Source: Garcia nutans
Taxonomy: Eukaryota; Streptophyta; Magnoliopsida; Malpighiales; Euphorbiaceae
Length of the DNA stretch: 64,000 bases
NCBI GenBank assembly: GCA_947685225.1
Contig: CANTUV010000077.1
Location: 942,501-1,006,500, forward strand
Reading direction: 5' to 3'
The first letter of the stretch is position 1. Each line of letters starts with the position of its first letter. Positions 62,353 to 64,000 of the stretch are shown one piece after another. The notes under the pieces were generated by a model. The model was not told the origin of the DNA, made no database searches, and saw only the letters and a list, made by a program, of their open reading frames with translations. A program made the position numbers and the translations under genes.

Positions 62353-63401
62353 TTAGTACTTGTAATCCTTCACATGAAGGCTCTCAGCAGCACCATCTCC
62401 AAGGTTAGCATCACCTTTGTAAGTACCTAAAGTAGCTTCTGAATTAGCTTTGCATCTTACGAGAAACGCAGCTTGTGCCTTCTTTACATTTTCCTGCTTT
62501 CCTGCCCATGCCTTGAGAGTGCTTTGCTGAAGAGCACGGCCAAAAGAGAATGTAAGAGACCAAGGTTTTTTCCCCTTAAGTTGGTTCATTGCATTCAAAT
62601 TGCGAGTGGCTTCTTCCTCACTTTGTCCACCAGAAAGGAACACAATAGCAGGAACAGCAGGAGGAACAGTTCGCTGCAAAGCCCTGACAGTGTACTCTGC
62701 CACCATCTTATGTGAAACCTTTGGGCTATCTGAGCCTTGAGTCACCATATTTGGCTTCAAAAGAGTTCCCTCCAGAAGGACATGGTGATCATTTAGAGCT
62801 TTATAGCAAGCTGCAAGAACACGTTCGGTCACATTTGCACAGCGATTAATATCATGGGATCCATCCACCAAAATTTCTGGCTCAACAATGGGTACTAAGC
62901 CATTCTCCTGGCAAATACTAGCATAACGTGCCAAGCCATTGGCATTTTCATTAATTGCCAGGTGAGATGGCTCAGTTGGACCAATTTTTAGCACAGCTCG
63001 CCATTTAGCAAACCGAGCCCCAGCTTCATAATATTTCTGGCAGCGCTCAGCTAGGCCATCAAGACCAAGAGTTGAGGTTTCACCATTACTTCCAGCAAGC
63101 TCAACAATGCCCTTGTCAACTTTGATTCCAGGAAGAACTCCACCTGCCTTGAGAATGTCAACAAAACTCTTACCATCAGCAGTTTTCTGGTAAAGTGTTT
63201 CCTCGAAAAGGATTACACCACTTAGGTATTGGAGGACATTTGGTGCACAGAAAAGGAGCTCGCGATAAGCACGCCTATTGGACTCAACATTCTCAACGTT
63301 GATTCCCCCCAGACGTTTGCCTATTGTACCAGTGGACTCATCTGCTGCAAGAATTCCCTTTCCAGGAGTACCAATATAAGCAGCATTGGCAATCAGTTCA
63401 T
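62353..63401 (-). CDS. Fructose-bisphosphate aldolase, cytosolic class I (last exon, 5' part missing)
   Basis: A class I aldolase interconverts fructose 1,6-bisphosphate with dihydroxyacetone phosphate and glyceraldehyde 3-phosphate in glycolysis and gluconeogenesis. This one exon carries 348 codons plus stop, starting inside (A)DELIANAAYIGTPGKGILA. ADESTGTIGKR and KADGK-like TADGKSFVDILK are present. The Schiff-base Lys lies in LLEGTLLKPNMVT, GGQSEEEAT in the later barrel, and the C-terminal Tyr is in KDYKY. Family length is about 358, so only about ten codons are missing. A splice acceptor (TTGTGCAG) at 63402-63408 leads to an intron that runs off the window; no first exon is seen by 64000. 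The stop is TAA. Confidence 0.95.
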
Positions 63402-64000
63402 CTGCACAAGCATTTTGAAGGAGGAGAAAAAATAAAAAAGAATCAACATTTCAGAAGAACCTGAAATTTGCTAGGATAAAAAATCACAAAAATAGTAACA
63501 AATGCAAAAATTACTAAAACATGTGAAGAAATTTAATTTTTAAAGTCATGGTTATGCAGTAATATCAACTGCAAATGGTAACAGCAAATGAATAGTTACA
63601 TCCTAGTAGCAATGCTTTCAATTAACAAAGTCTCCCCTATATAACATTAATCTTAAGAATCCACTAGCCAAGTAAGGGGATCATTAAGTTCCCATTGTTC
63701 TTATTTATCTAAAATAGATACGCAGATAAATAAACAAAATTATCAAGAAAGAGAGCTGGCATAAATAATTGCATCAAATTATTATCTCAATAACAAAACT
63801 ATCATTTGATAGTAACCAATGTAGCAAAAAATAGACTTTACATTAACCTTTTAGCACCTGATTGAGCTCTAGCAAGCCCATGGGAAGCAATGATTTCTCA
63901 TGCAGGTTTCCAACAACATCAATTGCATGCACCTTTTTTTTTCCTAGTTAAAGACACGACAAAATAAGAAAATTGGCAGATGCATCAAAAGCATACGCTA
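63402..64000 (-). other. First intron of the aldolase gene (continues past the window)
   Basis: AT-rich, no coding text. No candidate for the first exon (Met to Tyr-Ala) is visible, so the gene start lies beyond 64000. Confidence 0.6.

Noticed and set aside
1..64000. tRNA, rRNA, microRNA or CRISPR features
   Set aside because: No tRNA gene boxes in a foldable context, no rRNA text and no spaced repeat arrays were seen. The tRNA-like motifs at 13934, 20741 and 40745 are retrotransposon primer sites.

Overview
This is a nuclear window from a eudicot plant. It is very AT-rich, has GT-AG introns, plant-type LTR retrotransposons (Copia, Athila-like and Tekay-like Gypsy), L1-type LINE pieces and abundant (AAT)n and (TA)n microsatellites. 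Type 1 ribosome-inactivating protein (RIP) genes of gelonin-like character hint at Malpighiales, perhaps Euphorbiaceae. That placement is inference only.

Layout. 2.1-27.1 kb is a RIP locus. RIP copy A (2385-3245, minus) and RIP copy C (26081-26932, plus) are complete reading frames with all expected active-site residues. RIP copy B (22843-23076, minus) is a 3' remnant without the catalytic Glu/Arg pair, start codon or promoter. B and C, with their flanks, form a large fold-back whose axis is near 24.43 kb. A and B have been separated by two minus-strand LTR elements: a decayed Tnt1/Tork-like Copia (9500-14341) and an Athila-like Gypsy (14757-22361) that keeps gag and protease but lacks reverse transcriptase, RNase H and integrase.

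27.3-30.4 kb (minus) is a leucine-rich-repeat receptor kinase of the non-RD, Xa21/EFR-like class, broken by three nonsense codons and several frameshifts. 31.9-35.3 kb holds a MITE-like element and a 5'-truncated LINE between imperfect target-site repeats. 37.9-49.2 kb is a young chromovirus (Tekay/Del-like Gypsy) with 2.8-kb LTRs and a perfect ATAAT target-site duplication. Its single gag-pol frame carries six nonsense codons and an 8-bp duplication, so it cannot encode its own proteins intact.

The right end holds ordinary genes: an HS1-like stress-response A/B-barrel protein (56484-57460, plus, two exons), a kinase-less GUB_WAK/WAK-associated extracellular protein (59999-60848, plus, two exons) whose signal peptide appears to lie in another frame, and most of a cytosolic fructose-bisphosphate aldolase (62353-63401, minus, first exon outside the window).

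Biological reading. Three defence-type families (RIP, non-RD receptor kinase, WAK-like protein) occur in one repeat-rich interval, together with a stress-protein family member. RIP copies have been duplicated, inverted and eroded. The inverted RIP pair could yield double-stranded RNA if transcription crosses it; this is a hypothesis. All boundaries come from reading by eye, without database searches.
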